A stretch of DNA of 13,346 bases from Candidatus Nanopelagicaceae bacterium (GTDB taxonomy: Bacteria > Actinomycetota > Actinomycetes > Nanopelagicales > Nanopelagicaceae): positions 1 to 13,346 of the forward strand of contig CANLFL010000010.1 of the NCBI GenBank assembly GCA_947489825.1. The letters run 5' to 3'. The notes beneath the pieces were generated by a model. The model saw nothing but the letters and a program-made list of their open reading frames with translations. It was not told the origin of the DNA and made no database searches. The stretch's first letter is position 1, and the number at the start of each line of letters is the position of its first letter. This document shows positions 1 to 6,144 of this stretch, piece after piece. The translations under genes were made by a program, and so were the position numbers.

Positions 1-969
1 ACGTGGTCGGGTAATCTGAAAGACGACCCAGTGCCATAAGTAGATTGCATAGGATCTTTCACCGATCCAAAGAAGTACTCGATTCTGTAAGATTGGTGCA
101 AAGCGAGAAGCAGGATGAACGATTGAGGTAATAATTGCTGCACCAAATATGGCTGCTAATGGAAAGGCAATTTTATAGGCAGTAGGTGAGCTCTCATCAA
201 TCAGAAGGAATGATCCGAGGATTCCGACTAACCCAAAAACACCAATGAAATCGATAAAGTTTTGCGCCTTATTGCTTACTTCGCTCTTGAAATTTTGTGG
301 AATCCAACTGACCGCAAGTGCTGCTCCGAGGAAGAGGCCGATGCTGTGGGTATCTGTACCAAAGTAAACGTGACTTATTGAGCTGGATGCATCAAGTTGA
401 AGAGAAACTAAAAAGAGCGCGGTACCTGAAAAGAGTGCGATGGCCAACGCCGCGACCGGGATAACTTTTTTACCAAATCGCTTGAGAATTATGAGGAGGA
501 GTACTGGCCACACCAGATAGAACTGGGTCTCAACGGCTAGCGACCAGGTGTGCTGCAATAACGGTGGGCGGCCAATAGCTTCGAAGTAATCCTGCTCTTT
601 AAAAACTAGCCACCAATTCATCGCACCCGTGAGTGAGAAGGGGGTATCTGTAAGAAATCTTTTGACAGAATCTTGGGCCCAGATACTGATGTAAAAGGCG
701 GTTACTACAATCATAAAAACCATCGGAGGTAGCAAACGTCGCGCACGGGCTTTATAGAATCCTCGTAGATCCAATCCACCGCTTCGAGCGATTGAATCAA
801 GCAACAATCGAGTGATTACATATCCAGAGATAACAAAGAAGAGATCAACTCCAAGAAATCCACCCGGTATCCATTGAAAACCTAAGTGGTAGAAAATAAC
901 TGCGGTAACTGCGATTGCTCGCAAACCGTCGATGGCAGGGATATGTTGGATACCGCGCTTGGTAGCCAT
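1..969 (-). CDS. OafA/YrhL-type membrane acyltransferase (acyltransferase family 3), C-terminus cut off by window edge
   Basis: I translated this frame by hand: it is open from an ATG at 969 to the left edge, giving 323 residues with no stop. The protein begins with the family hallmark 'IPAIDGLRAIAVTAVIFYHL' (about residues 10-29; the histidine is the conserved catalytic candidate), followed by 'GGFLGVDLFFVISGYVIT'. Further on are an R-rich 'KARARRLLPP' segment and 'TWSLAVETQFYLVWP', then several hydrophobic membrane segments. 'RSYAIYLWHWVVF' near the cut end is also typical. Family members transfer acyl groups, often acetyl, onto surface polysaccharides or lipids at the inner membrane; the substrate here cannot be told. 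A C-terminal SGNH domain may lie outside the window. It starts 5 nt after the stop of the upstream coiled-coil gene without a clear Shine-Dalgarno sequence, so it is probably cotranscribed and translated by reinitiation. The family call is secure, the specific function is not. Confidence 0.93.
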   Translation of the reverse strand, partial: MATKRGIQHIPAIDGLRAIAVTAVIFYHLGFQWIPGGFLGVDLFFVISGYVITRLLLDSIARSGGLDLRGFYKARARRLLPPMVFMIVVTAFYISIWAQDSVKRFLTDTPFSLTGAMNWWLVFKEQDYFEAIGRPPLLQHTWSLAVETQFYLVWPVLLLIILKRFGKKVIPVAALAIALFSGTALFLVSLQLDASSSISHVYFGTDTHSIGLFLGAALAVSWIPQNFKSEVSNKAQNFIDFIGVFGLVGILGSFLLIDESSPTAYKIAFPLAAIFGAAIITSIVHPASRFAPILQNRVLLWIGERSYAIYLWHWVVFQITRPR

Positions 970-974
970 AGGAA

Positions 975-1808
975 TTAACGACGCTTAGCTGGAGTTTTCT
1001 TCGCACTCTTCTTCGGAGCGCTCTTTTTCTGCGCACTCTTCTTTGGAGCACTCTTCTTTTTTGGCGCTTCAAGTGCTGGCTTAGTTCGCTGGCTGAGAAC
1101 CTTCTTTGGTACCTGTGGCAGCAATCCACCATCAGTTGATAAGTTTTCACTTACTTTTTTCTGTAGATCACTCAGGCGAGCAAAGGCAGTCTCAAGACTT
1201 GAACGACCTTGCGCAATAGCGTTCTCTGCGGCATGGAGAGATTGAGTTTGAATGCGATTGAGTCGCTCAGCATCAGACATTACTTGGCTCAACCACTGGC
1301 GATAGGCAACAACTTCATCCTGCGCTTCGGAGATCATTCGCTCGCCTTCGCGACGGGCAGCTAGTGCTAAGGCAGAGACTTCGCGTCGCTTCTCTTCAAA
1401 GATAGCTTCAGCATCAGTAGTGGCTTGAGAAAGAATGTCTGCTGCTTCGCTCTCTGCAGTAGTTATATATTTGCGACCGCGAGATTCAGCGCCAGATAAA
1501 AGTGCGCGAGCTTTATTTTCCGCACCTTCAAGTGCTTCGCGAGCAGTTTTACTTGCTTCGCTGACAACGCGCTCAGAGGCAGAGAATGCTTTCTGTTCGC
1601 GAGCTTGAGCAGATTTGATCATGCTCATTGCTGTCTCTGTAGCCAAGATTTCAAACTCTTCTTTGCTTAATGATGTGATGTCACGGCGCGAGCGCAGGTC
1701 AGATAGCTGTGCCTCAAGTTCACGAATACGATCGACAGAGTTCTGTGTCGTTGTTTCGCCTTCTTTGAAACCTACCCAGTTAAGGAAGGTGCTCTTCTCA
1801 TTTGCCAT
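975..1808 (-). CDS. Coiled-coil protein with lysine/alanine/proline-rich histone-H1-like C-terminal tail
   Basis: About 277 residues. A short N-terminal segment (MANEKSTFLNWVGF) is followed from about residue 25 to 220 by a charged, alanine-rich sequence with long heptad-like stretches and no prolines, which predicts an extended coiled coil. After a short linker the last 40 or so residues repeat the unit KKSAP/KKSAQ and end in TPAKRR, resembling H1-like DNA-binding tails of actinobacterial HU and related proteins. The coiled coil recalls DivIVA/Scy-type cytoskeletal proteins, but the usual DivIVA N-terminal lipid-binding motif is not visible, so I do not name it DivIVA. There is no signal peptide or membrane segment. 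Two ATGs are possible, at 1814 and 1808. I prefer 1808 because a TAATCT -10-like hexamer ends at 1815, which would place the transcript start at the second ATG. It heads an operon with the acyltransferase. Function unknown; possibly cell-pole or chromosome organisation. Confidence 0.82.
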   Translation of the reverse strand: MANEKSTFLNWVGFKEGETTTQNSVDRIRELEAQLSDLRSRRDITSLSKEEFEILATETAMSMIKSAQAREQKAFSASERVVSEASKTAREALEGAENKARALLSGAESRGRKYITTAESEAADILSQATTDAEAIFEEKRREVSALALAARREGERMISEAQDEVVAYRQWLSQVMSDAERLNRIQTQSLHAAENAIAQGRSSLETAFARLSDLQKKVSENLSTDGGLLPQVPKKVLSQRTKPALEAPKKKSAPKKSAQKKSAPKKSAKKTPAKRR

Positions 1809-1814
1809 GGCCAT

Positions 1815-1842
1815 AGATTAGGGCACCAATGGAGTTCTCCAA
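1815..1842 (-). promoter_or_regulatory. Candidate leaderless promoter of the coiled-coil gene
   Basis: On the minus strand TAATCT (1820-1815) is preceded at 16 nt by TTGGAG. The hexamer ends 6 nt before the ATG at 1808, and no Shine-Dalgarno sequence is visible just upstream of either ATG. This fits a leaderless transcript beginning at or near 1808. Inferred from motif and spacing only. Confidence 0.4.
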
Positions 1843-1905
1843 AAGTGTGCCAGGGTGAAATCTAAGCGCGATAGCAGCGCCAGACGGGGCTAATCCCGCT
1901 CAGGT

Positions 1906-2586
1906 TTATGCGCGGTAGATAGCGAAGGAAATTGCCAGATATTGAGAGATCCAGGCAGCCAGCACGAAGATATGAAAGAGCTCGTGGAAGCCGAAATATT
2001 TGGCATTGGTCCCAGGTTTTTTGAGGGCGTAGAAGATCGCGCCAACTGAGTAGAGCAGGCCGCCAATCAGGATCGGGATCAGCACCCACAAGCCACCCTC
2101 TGTGTAGAGCTGGGGAGTGTAGAAAACTGCGACCCAGCCAAGAGCGAGATAGTTAACGACGTAGAGCCAACGTGGGGCACTGAGCCAGAAGATACGCATC
2201 GCCACACCGAGGATTGCGCCGATCCAGACAACGCTTAAGCAGATGGTTCGATCTCGACCTTCAAGCAGGGTCATGGCAAAAGGTGTGTAGGAACCTGCGA
2301 TCAAGAGATTGATATTTGCGTGATCCCATCTGCGCCAGATCTTCTTCTTCGCAGGTGACCACGGGACTCTGTGATAAATAGCTGAGACGCTAAAGAGTGT
2401 GATTGCCGTGAGTGAATACAACGCCACTGCAAATTTCAGTGACTCCTTACTTAAAATAAAGAGTACGAGCGAGGCAATCATCACTACTGGCGTGGCCCCT
2501 AAGTGAAACCAGCCACGTAACTTAGGTGGCGCAATGAGATTCTTCTCCACTGTTTCTTGCAGGGGTTTCTCTGCCGCGGCTTCCAT
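1906..2586 (-). CDS. Hemolysin III / PAQR-family seven-TM membrane protein (YqfA/TrhA-like)
   Basis: 226 residues with about seven hydrophobic segments. The PAQR/HlyIII signature residues are all visible: S-x3-H in 'SAIYHR' (S68, H72), 'WDHANINLLIAGSYTPF' (D88, H89) and H-x3-H in 'FHELFH' (H191, H195). In the PAQR family these residues form a zinc site with hydrolase-like geometry. Bacterial members are called hemolysin III after a Bacillus cereus protein, and E. coli TrhA is linked to membrane energetics; most roles are unproven. Length is normal for the family (about 200-230 residues). It has its own likely promoter: TACTGT at 2599-2594 lies 7 nt from the ATG, with no Shine-Dalgarno sequence, suggesting a leaderless mRNA. 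It is divergent from the rhodopsin gene. The 91-97 nt between its stop and the next gene hold no convincing terminator. Confidence 0.92.
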   Translation of the reverse strand: MEAAAEKPLQETVEKNLIAPPKLRGWFHLGATPVVMIASLVLFILSKESLKFAVALYSLTAITLFSVSAIYHRVPWSPAKKKIWRRWDHANINLLIAGSYTPFAMTLLEGRDRTICLSVVWIGAILGVAMRIFWLSAPRWLYVVNYLALGWVAVFYTPQLYTEGGLWVLIPILIGGLLYSVGAIFYALKKPGTNAKYFGFHELFHIFVLAAWISQYLAISFAIYRA

Positions 2587-2593
2587 GCGCTCA

Positions 2594-2599
2594 ACAGTA
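2594..2599 (-). promoter_or_regulatory. -10-like hexamer for leaderless hemolysin-III gene
   Basis: TACTGT fits the TANNNT core of an actinobacterial -10 element and lies 7 nt from the ATG at 2586. No ribosome binding site lies between. No good -35 was recognised. Motif-based inference. Confidence 0.35.
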
Positions 2600-2652
2600 G
2601 ATGGTCTCGGATGGTCATGTACCGGTCATGTCGCGGCCATCTGATGGTCATA
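2600..2652. repeat. Cluster of short GATGGTC / GGTCAT repeats in divergent intergenic region
   Basis: GATGGTC occurs at 2600-2606, 2610-2616 and 2643-2649. GGTCAT occurs at 2613, 2624 and 2646. An inverted, near-matching GGCCATC lies at 2635-2641. The cluster is directly upstream of the hemolysin-III start and far upstream of the rhodopsin gene. It could be a multi-site operator; no regulator is identified. Confidence 0.4.
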
Positions 2653-2710
2653 TGGGAGAGGAGAGAGTCCGAAATAGTGACTTTTGGGACGGGGTGAACG
2701 CCCTAGATTT

Positions 2711-2753
2711 GAGCGTGTTCTAGAAAAATAGTCTAGAAATTCTTGGAAATTTC
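2711..2753. promoter_or_regulatory. Three TTC...GAA inverted repeats upstream of actinorhodopsin
   Basis: TTCTAGAA (2718-2725), TCTAGA (2732-2737) and the perfect inverted repeat GAAATT-CTTGGA-AATTTC (2736-2753) have centres about 13 and 10 bp apart, roughly one helical turn. The surrounding 2700-2760 region is AT-rich and is the most plausible rhodopsin promoter or operator area, although no confident -35/-10 pair could be fixed. Bases are seen directly; the regulatory role is inferred. Confidence 0.35.
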
Positions 2754-2761
2754 TCCCCTTT

Positions 2762-2889
2762 ATGCGTGCAAATCCTTTGCAGAAGGTTCAGACTCTTACC
2801 TATCGACCAACGGTGAGGTTCCTCGAGGACGGCACCGCCACATCGATTTCACGGGCCGCCCGGTCCGCTGATATCAACAAAACACCCAC
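2762..2889 (+). promoter_or_regulatory. GC-rich, foldable 5' leader of actinorhodopsin mRNA
   Basis: Between the AT-rich promoter area and the Shine-Dalgarno sequence lie about 130 nt without a credible gene. They are clearly more GC-rich than their surroundings at 2811-2870. Possible helices are CGGTG (2811-2815) with CACCG (2833-2837), and CGGG/CCCG around 2852-2862. I do not recognise a known riboswitch. An ATG at 2762 opens a frame that overruns the rhodopsin gene and has no ribosome binding site, so I treat it as chance. The whole 2587-2903 gap otherwise holds only the repeats listed separately. Confidence 0.3.
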
Positions 2890-2896
2890 GGAGGTT
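2890..2896 (+). promoter_or_regulatory. Strong Shine-Dalgarno sequence of actinorhodopsin
   Basis: GGAGGTT is a near-complete anti-16S match ending 7 nt before the ATG at 2904. It fixes the rhodopsin start and contrasts with the apparently leaderless genes around it, which fits high expression of the rhodopsin. Confidence 0.8.
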
Positions 2897-2903
2897 GTTT
2901 TAG

Positions 2904-3668
2904 ATGGTAAATCTCAATCCAGATCAATGGAACCTCGTCTACAACGTATTCTCGTTTGGACTCGTTTCAATGCTTGCTTGCACTGTGTACACGCTAGTTT
3001 CACAGGCACGCGTACTACCTAAGTACCGCAATGCTCTCGTTATGTCATCGATGGTTACATTCATCGCTGGCTACCACTACTGGAGAATTTTCAATTCATT
3101 CAGCGAAGCAACAGCAGAAGGCGGCACAGCCGTTAATCTTTCAGGTGAGCCAGGTTCATTCAACGAGGCATATCGCTACGTTGACTGGCTACTCACTGTG
3201 CCACTACTTCTTGTTGAAGTAATTGCAGTACTTGCACTAGCTAAGGAACTTGCTCGCTCACTTATCGTTCGTCTTGTCCCAGCATCAGCTGCGATGATCG
3301 CACTTGGATACCCAGGTGAGATCGCAACTGAGCAGGGTACACAGATCATGTACGGTGTGCTTTCAACAATTCCATTCATCTACATTCTCTACGTACTATT
3401 CGTAGAGCTTGGAAAGTCCCTAGATCGTCAGCCAGCAGGCGTTGCAGACTCTGTAAAGAATCTGCGCCTTCTTCTGATCGCAACATGGGGCGTTTACCCA
3501 ATCGCATACTGCTTCAACGTTTGGGGCGATGCTTCATCTGATTCATTCGTGGCAATTCAGCTCGGATACACAATCGCAGACGTTTTGGCGAAGTGCGTAT
3601 TCGGTCTCACAATCCTCAAGATTGCACGTATGAAGTCACATGCAGAAGGAATGGCTGCAGATCACTAA
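2904..3668 (+). CDS. actR: Actinorhodopsin, retinal-binding light-driven proton pump
   Basis: 254 residues, seven membrane helices. Helix C reads 'RYVDWLLTVPLLLVEV': D94 is the proton acceptor, T98 and E105 complete the D-T-E proton-pump pattern, and L102 sits at the position where leucine gives green absorption in proteorhodopsin. H58 in 'GYHYWRI' is the usual partner of the acceptor aspartate. K230 in 'ADVLAKCVFG' is the retinal Schiff-base lysine. The protein pumps protons outward in light and so supplements the proton gradient in the cytoplasmic membrane. Retinal must come from carotenoid cleavage genes, which are not in this window. The gene stands alone between a long leader and a strong terminator, so it is probably transcribed by itself. 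The start is decided by a strong GGAGG. Carotenoid antenna binding, as in xanthorhodopsin, is possible but I cannot assign the key glycine without an alignment. Confidence 0.97.
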   Translation: MVNLNPDQWNLVYNVFSFGLVSMLACTVYTLVSQARVLPKYRNALVMSSMVTFIAGYHYWRIFNSFSEATAEGGTAVNLSGEPGSFNEAYRYVDWLLTVPLLLVEVIAVLALAKELARSLIVRLVPASAAMIALGYPGEIATEQGTQIMYGVLSTIPFIYILYVLFVELGKSLDRQPAGVADSVKNLRLLLIATWGVYPIAYCFNVWGDASSDSFVAIQLGYTIADVLAKCVFGLTILKIARMKSHAEGMAADH

Positions 3669-3686
3669 TCTGTAGTTAGTAGTCAG

Positions 3687-3725
3687 GTAAGGGTGGGCGC
3701 GAAAGCGCTCACCCTTACTTTTTTT
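3687..3725 (+). terminator. Strong intrinsic terminator after actinorhodopsin
   Basis: A 14-bp stem (3687-3700 with 3705-3718, one G-T pair) is closed by a GAAA tetraloop and followed at once by seven T residues (3719-3725). It lies 19 nt after the rhodopsin stop and separates it from the next gene. Confidence 0.95.
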
Positions 3726-3735
3726 ATGCTTTAAA

Positions 3736-3749
3736 TATAAGATCCGACA
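3736..3749 (+). promoter_or_regulatory. Candidate leaderless promoter (-10) of DUF885 gene
   Basis: TATAAGAT (3736-3743) contains TAAGAT ending 6 nt before the ATG at 3750. No Shine-Dalgarno sequence is present, and the gene follows a terminator, so it needs its own promoter. The spacing predicts transcription starting at or next to the A of the ATG. Confidence 0.5.
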
Positions 3750-5402
3750 ATGACTACACATCGCTCACCAATATTTGCACTCTCAGATTCCTACGTTGAA
3801 AAATCAGCTCGCCTAAGCCCGATGGCGGCAACGTATTTAGGAATCACCGACCTCAACGATCAACTCGATGATTTTTCAATTGCCGGTCGCGCAGTCGAAG
3901 CAGAACTGACTAGAACAACGCTGGCTGAGCTCAATAAACTCGAACCAATTGATGAAATCGACCGCGTAGCTAAATCTGTCATGCATGAGCGCCTGACTTC
4001 AAGCCTTCAGCTCCACGATTCTTTTGAATCACATATTAATTTCAACGTTCTTACATCCCCACCTGCCGATATTCGCCAAGTCTTTGAGATGATGCCAAAA
4101 GAGAGCGCTGTAGATTTCGATAACATCGCAAAACGCTTGTTGGCTGTAGATAAGGCACACCTCAGTTGGATTTCAACAATCGATGCGATGGCTAAAAAGG
4201 GCAAAACAGTTGCACAACGTCAGATTGATGGAATTGCAAAGCAGTTAGAGAGTTACGCTAACGGCGGATACGCCGCAATGGCAAAGACTTTCGATCCAGA
4301 TGGAAAATATCCTGCTGTTCACGAAGCAGCAAAGGCTGCTGCTGCATCGTCTGCAGAGACAGCTAAATATCTTCGCGGAACATATTTGGCACTTGCCACA
4401 CCGAATGATGCAGTCGGTGCAGAGCGCTATGCAGTCTGGGCCCGTTACTACACCGGTTCAAATTTAGATCTTCGTGCAACCTATGAGTGGGGTCTTGCTG
4501 ATCTTGCTCACATCACAGAGCGCATGTGGAAGGTTGCTGCACAGATCAAACCTGATGCAAAGACTCTCCGCGAAGTTGCCGATTATCTAGATAATGCGCC
4601 TGAATACAAGATTCATGGAAAAGATGCGATTATCAAGAAGTTACTTGATTTCACGCAGGCTGCAGTTAAACAGTTAGATGGAACTCACTTCGACATCGAT
4701 GAGCGAATGAAATTCTGCGATGCGCGTATTGCTCCAGAAGGAAGCGCATCCGCCCCGTATTACATGTCTCCTAGCGAAGATATGTCACGCCCTGGAACTA
4801 CATGGCTGCCACTTCTTGGAAAAGATGAAGTCAGTTGGTGGCACCTTGCATCAACCTGGTATCACGAAGCTGTTCCAGGACATCACTTGCAGGTTGCAAC
4901 ATCAGTTCTTGAACGTGATCGCCTTTCACGTTTCCAACGTTTTGGCGCGTGGATAAGTGGATACGGCGAAGGCTGGGCGCTCTATGCAGAGCGCTTCATG
5001 GATGACCTTGGTGCATTTGATGAACCGGGTATTGAGATGGGCTTCCTTTCAGCTCAAGCACTTCGTGCAACACGTATCGTCATTGATATTGGAATGCATC
5101 TTGGTTACACCGATGAAAATGGTCGCGTATGGGATGCCGTCTCTGGCCGTGAAGCCCTGATGAATAAAGCACTCCTTGATGAGCATCACGCTACGAGTGA
5201 AACCGATCGTTATCTCGGATGGCCGGGACAGGCAATCTCTTACAAGGTGGGAGAGCGTGAGTGGATTGCTGCTCGTGAAAATGCAAAGAAGCGCTTAGGT
5301 GGCGAATTCTCATTGAAGAGATTCCACGCACATGCCCTAAAAATTGGTCCAATGGGTCTAGATACCTTTGGACAAGAGCTTGCACTCTGGGATGGAAAAT
5401 AA
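3750..5402 (+). CDS. DUF885 family protein, putative zinc metallopeptidase
   Basis: 550 residues, the normal size for DUF885. The C-terminal half carries 'WYHEAVPGHHLQ' with H372, E373 and a second histidine at 378/379, the family's version of a gluzincin-like metal site. 'YGEGWALYAE' (E407) about 35 residues later should supply the third metal ligand. There is no signal peptide or membrane segment, so a cytoplasmic location is expected. The family is structurally related to metallopeptidases, but substrates are mostly unknown; peptide recycling is the usual guess. The ATG at 3750 is favoured by a TAAGAT element 6 nt upstream. Its stop overlaps the start of the next small gene (TAATG), indicating translational coupling. 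Codon use looks like that of the neighbours. The family call is firm, the activity is inferred. Confidence 0.94.
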   Translation: MTTHRSPIFALSDSYVEKSARLSPMAATYLGITDLNDQLDDFSIAGRAVEAELTRTTLAELNKLEPIDEIDRVAKSVMHERLTSSLQLHDSFESHINFNVLTSPPADIRQVFEMMPKESAVDFDNIAKRLLAVDKAHLSWISTIDAMAKKGKTVAQRQIDGIAKQLESYANGGYAAMAKTFDPDGKYPAVHEAAKAAAASSAETAKYLRGTYLALATPNDAVGAERYAVWARYYTGSNLDLRATYEWGLADLAHITERMWKVAAQIKPDAKTLREVADYLDNAPEYKIHGKDAIIKKLLDFTQAAVKQLDGTHFDIDERMKFCDARIAPEGSASAPYYMSPSEDMSRPGTTWLPLLGKDEVSWWHLASTWYHEAVPGHHLQVATSVLERDRLSRFQRFGAWISGYGEGWALYAERFMDDLGAFDEPGIEMGFLSAQALRATRIVIDIGMHLGYTDENGRVWDAVSGREALMNKALLDEHHATSETDRYLGWPGQAISYKVGEREWIAARENAKKRLGGEFSLKRFHAHALKIGPMGLDTFGQELALWDGK

Positions 5403-5653
5403 TGAACCAGGCGATGCGCAATAACTACCGCATGGGTGGGTATCTCCTTCTTGCGGTCGGGCTGATTAATTGGCAATACCAAAATGAAGATGTCGGAATT
5501 GTTTCTCGCTCGCTGCTGATTGTGATTCCAGGAGTACTCATTCTTGCAATGACATTTATCAAGCCTCTCGATAAATTCTTAGCCAGCAGAGCGGGAATGG
5601 CGGTCGTGACTGTCATTGGCGCTCTATTAGTGGGACTTTCGTTCCTGAATTAA
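5402..5653 (+). CDS. Small hypothetical membrane protein coupled to DUF885 gene
   Basis: 83 residues. Hydrophobic segments lie at about 12-22 (weak), 35-53 and 64-82, so two or three membrane helices are expected. Charged residues (QNEDVG near 27, KPLDKFLASR near 54-63) would sit in the loops. I recognise no family. The ATG shares its A with the last base of the DUF885 stop codon, so ribosomes finishing DUF885 probably restart here. This overlap and the well-formed membrane pattern are the main reasons to believe the gene is real. Whether it works with the peptidase is unknown. Confidence 0.75.
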   Translation: MNQAMRNNYRMGGYLLLAVGLINWQYQNEDVGIVSRSLLIVIPGVLILAMTFIKPLDKFLASRAGMAVVTVIGALLVGLSFLN

Positions 5654-5673
5654 CCCGTAATTCACTGATAGTT

Positions 5674-5702
5674 CATGCCCGGGAGATATTCTCTCGGGCA
5701 TG
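5674..5702 (+). promoter_or_regulatory. 29-bp palindrome spanning the arsC start: candidate operator or start-occluding hairpin
   Basis: CATGCCCGGGAGA (5674-5686) and TCTCTCGGGCATG (5690-5702) pair over 13 bp, with one G-T, around a 3-nt TAT centre. The second arm ends exactly with the arsC ATG (5700-5702). TATTCT at 5687-5692, 7 nt before the ATG, looks like a leaderless -10 and lies in the palindrome centre. No T-run follows, so it is not an ordinary terminator. As DNA it would be an operator over the -10 and start site; as RNA, if transcribed from upstream, it would bury the start codon. Confidence 0.6.
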
Positions 5703-6140
5703 ACTACTTCTGATCCATCTCATTCTCCTCCTTCAACTCCTTCAGATAAGCCCAGCGTTCTCTTTGTCTGTGTGCATAACGCAGGTCGCTCGCAGATGGC
5801 GGCAGGATTTATGACGCACTTAGGAGAAGGTCGTGTTGAAGTCTTATCTGCTGGATCTGCACCAAAGGATTCAATTAATCCGGTTGCGGTAGCAGCGATG
5901 GCTGAAGTCGGCATAGATATTTCACATAACTCGCCAAAAGTTCTTACACCTGAAGCGGTGCAGCAATCCGATGCAGTGATCACAATGGGCTGCGGGGATG
6001 CCTGCCCGTTCTATCCAGGCAAGCGCTATGAAGATTGGGTTCTAGAAGATCCCGCTGGTCAAGGTATTGAGAGTGTTCGAATTATTCGTGATGAAATCAA
6101 AGTCCGCGTAGAAAATCTCCTGGCAGAGTTGCTAGCCTAA
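5700..6140 (+). CDS. arsC: Thiol-dependent arsenate reductase, low-molecular-weight phosphatase fold
   Basis: 146 residues. After a 17-residue serine/proline-rich extension the LMW-PTPase fold begins with 'VLFVCVHNAGRS', containing the C-x5-R anion-binding loop (C24, R30). 'ITMGCGDACP' places the two further redox cysteines at 98 and 102, and 'DWVLEDPAGQ' supplies the acid aspartate (about D117). This three-cysteine arrangement is that of arsenate reductases using thioredoxin or mycothiol/mycoredoxin, rather than of plain tyrosine phosphatases. It reduces arsenate to arsenite in the cytoplasm. No alternative start codon exists between the upstream stop (5658) and the fold, so ATG 5700 is forced although it lies in a palindrome. 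The aquaporin gene follows after 4 nt, giving an arsenate-to-arsenite export pair. No arsR or arsenite pump is visible. Confidence 0.93.
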   Translation: MTTSDPSHSPPSTPSDKPSVLFVCVHNAGRSQMAAGFMTHLGEGRVEVLSAGSAPKDSINPVAVAAMAEVGIDISHNSPKVLTPEAVQQSDAVITMGCGDACPFYPGKRYEDWVLEDPAGQGIESVRIIRDEIKVRVENLLAELLA

Positions 6141-6144
6141 GCAG

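Noticed and set aside
845..1150. Arginine-rich open frame on the minus strand over the tail of the coiled-coil gene
   Set aside because: It is the lysine-repeat coding sequence read in another frame; the overlapping genes on both sides are well supported.
1865..1905. Possible terminator after the hemolysin-III gene (CGGG/CCCG and GCGC/GCGC stems)
   Set aside because: Stems are only 4-5 bp and no T-run follows on the minus strand.
2762..3022. 86-codon open frame in the rhodopsin leader, running into the rhodopsin gene
   Set aside because: No ribosome binding site or -10 at the right place, large overlap in another frame of a certain gene, and a composition that looks random.
5674..5702. Palindrome as an intrinsic terminator of the DUF885 operon
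   Set aside because: No T-run on the plus strand, and its second arm contains the only usable arsC start codon; operator or hairpin control fits better.
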